From assembly GCA_007127625.1 (NCBI GenBank), contig SKYZ01000411.1, forward strand, positions 1 to 6,545: DNA of 6,545 nt, read 5' to 3'. The notes below the pieces were generated by a model. It searched no databases and was not told the DNA's origin. It saw only the letters and a program-made list of their open reading frames with translations. Numbering within the stretch: position 1 is the stretch's first letter; each line of letters opens with the position of its first letter. Source of the DNA: Aquisalimonas sp. GTDB lineage: Bacteria > Pseudomonadota > Gammaproteobacteria > Nitrococcales > Aquisalimonadaceae. A program made the position numbers and the translations under genes. This document shows positions 6,130-6,545 of the stretch, in pieces.

Positions 6130-6545
6130 ATGATCATCACCCTCGGACTCATCGCGGTCACGGTGGGCGTGTCCTACCTGGCCTGGCGCGATCCACAGCT
6201 CATGAGCCGGCTCATCCACTGGCCGCCCGGGGTACAGCGGGGCCAGTACTGGCGGCTGCTGACCCACGGCTTCATCCACGCCGACGGCACGCACCTGCTG
6301 TTCAACATGGTGACGCTGTTCTTCTTCGGCCGCTTCATGGAACAGGCGCTGACGCCGCGCATCGGCGAGGTGGGGTTCATCCTGTTCTACCTGGCCGGCA
6401 TTGTCATCGCATCGCTGCCCAGCCAGTTCCGCCACCGGGACAACGCGCGCTTCCAGAGCCTGGGCGCTTCCGGGGCGGTTGCCGCGGTGCTGTTCGCCTA
6501 CATTCTGCTGCAGCCGTGGTCGATGCTGATCGTGTTCGTGGTGCC
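6130..6545 (+). CDS. Rhomboid-family intramembrane serine protease (5' part, cut by right edge)
   Basis: 138 codons are visible and the frame is still open at the right edge. Rhomboids are inner-membrane serine proteases that cut transmembrane helices of other proteins. The first transmembrane segment is at about 1-19, followed by the loop with the family Trp-Arg motif (QYWRLLTHGFIHAD, 39-52). The second segment carries His55 and Asn59 (HLLFN, the oxyanion pair corresponding to GlpG His150 and Asn154). The third is at about 81-98, and the fourth begins at the catalytic motif LGASGA with Ser114 (GlpG Ser201). The partner histidine in the sixth segment lies beyond the window, so catalytic completeness cannot be confirmed. 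There is no long cytoplasmic N-terminal domain of the GlpG type, so it resembles compact rhomboids. The ATG at 6130 is preceded by GGAGAG (6114-6119), about 10 bases upstream. The gene is divergent from the glycosyltransferase block. Confidence 0.93.
   Translation, partial: MIITLGLIAVTVGVSYLAWRDPQLMSRLIHWPPGVQRGQYWRLLTHGFIHADGTHLLFNMVTLFFFGRFMEQALTPRIGEVGFILFYLAGIVIASLPSQFRHRDNARFQSLGASGAVAAVLFAYILLQPWSMLIVFVV

Noticed and set aside
6106..6435. A 109-codon minus-strand frame opposite the rhomboid gene
   Set aside because: The plus-strand frame has the full run of rhomboid motifs. The antisense product is rich in Gln, His and Glu with no domain.

Overview
The window looks like chromosomal DNA from a high-GC Gammaproteobacterium. 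GC is strongly enriched at third codon positions, genes are packed tightly with overlapping or near-touching ends, and MoaC and GlgC share residue numbering and motifs with the Escherichia coli proteins. A halophilic or purple-sulfur relative (Ectothiorhodospiraceae-like) is a guess from composition and gene style, not something the sequence proves. There are no insertion sequences, integrases, tRNA or rRNA genes, CRISPR repeats or phage genes. This is an ordinary chromosomal region, with no convincing sign of an unknown multi-gene system.

Layout from left to right: (1) a small exported helical protein (62-439, +), whose ATG may overlap the stop of an upstream gene cut by the left edge; (2) a 501-residue predicted lipoprotein of unknown function (444-1949, -), converging on it with only 4 bases between the stops; (3) an 85-base divergent spacer; (4) moaC, for molybdenum cofactor synthesis (2035-2514, +); (5) a four-gene block read leftwards from about 6012 to 2531: a family-2 glycosyltransferase of the TIGR04283 type, a DUF2064/TIGR04282 nucleotidyl/glycosyltransferase-like protein, glgC (ADP-glucose pyrophosphorylase) and an ADP-ribosylglycohydrolase-family hydrolase; (6) a 117-base divergent spacer; (7) the 5' part of a rhomboid intramembrane protease gene (6130 onward, +), running off the right edge.

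The leftward block is the most interesting part. Its first two genes overlap by 4 bases (GTGA) and the next two gaps are each 33 bases, so it is probably one transcript. It joins the paired transferases that current annotation links to arsenosugar or other modified-sugar products with the enzyme that makes ADP-glucose and with a hydrolase family that acts on ADP-ribosyl bonds. A shared pathway around ADP-sugars is inference; co-transcription alone could explain the arrangement. The other point worth following is the lipoprotein, which carries a compact Cys/His cluster and no recognised domain.
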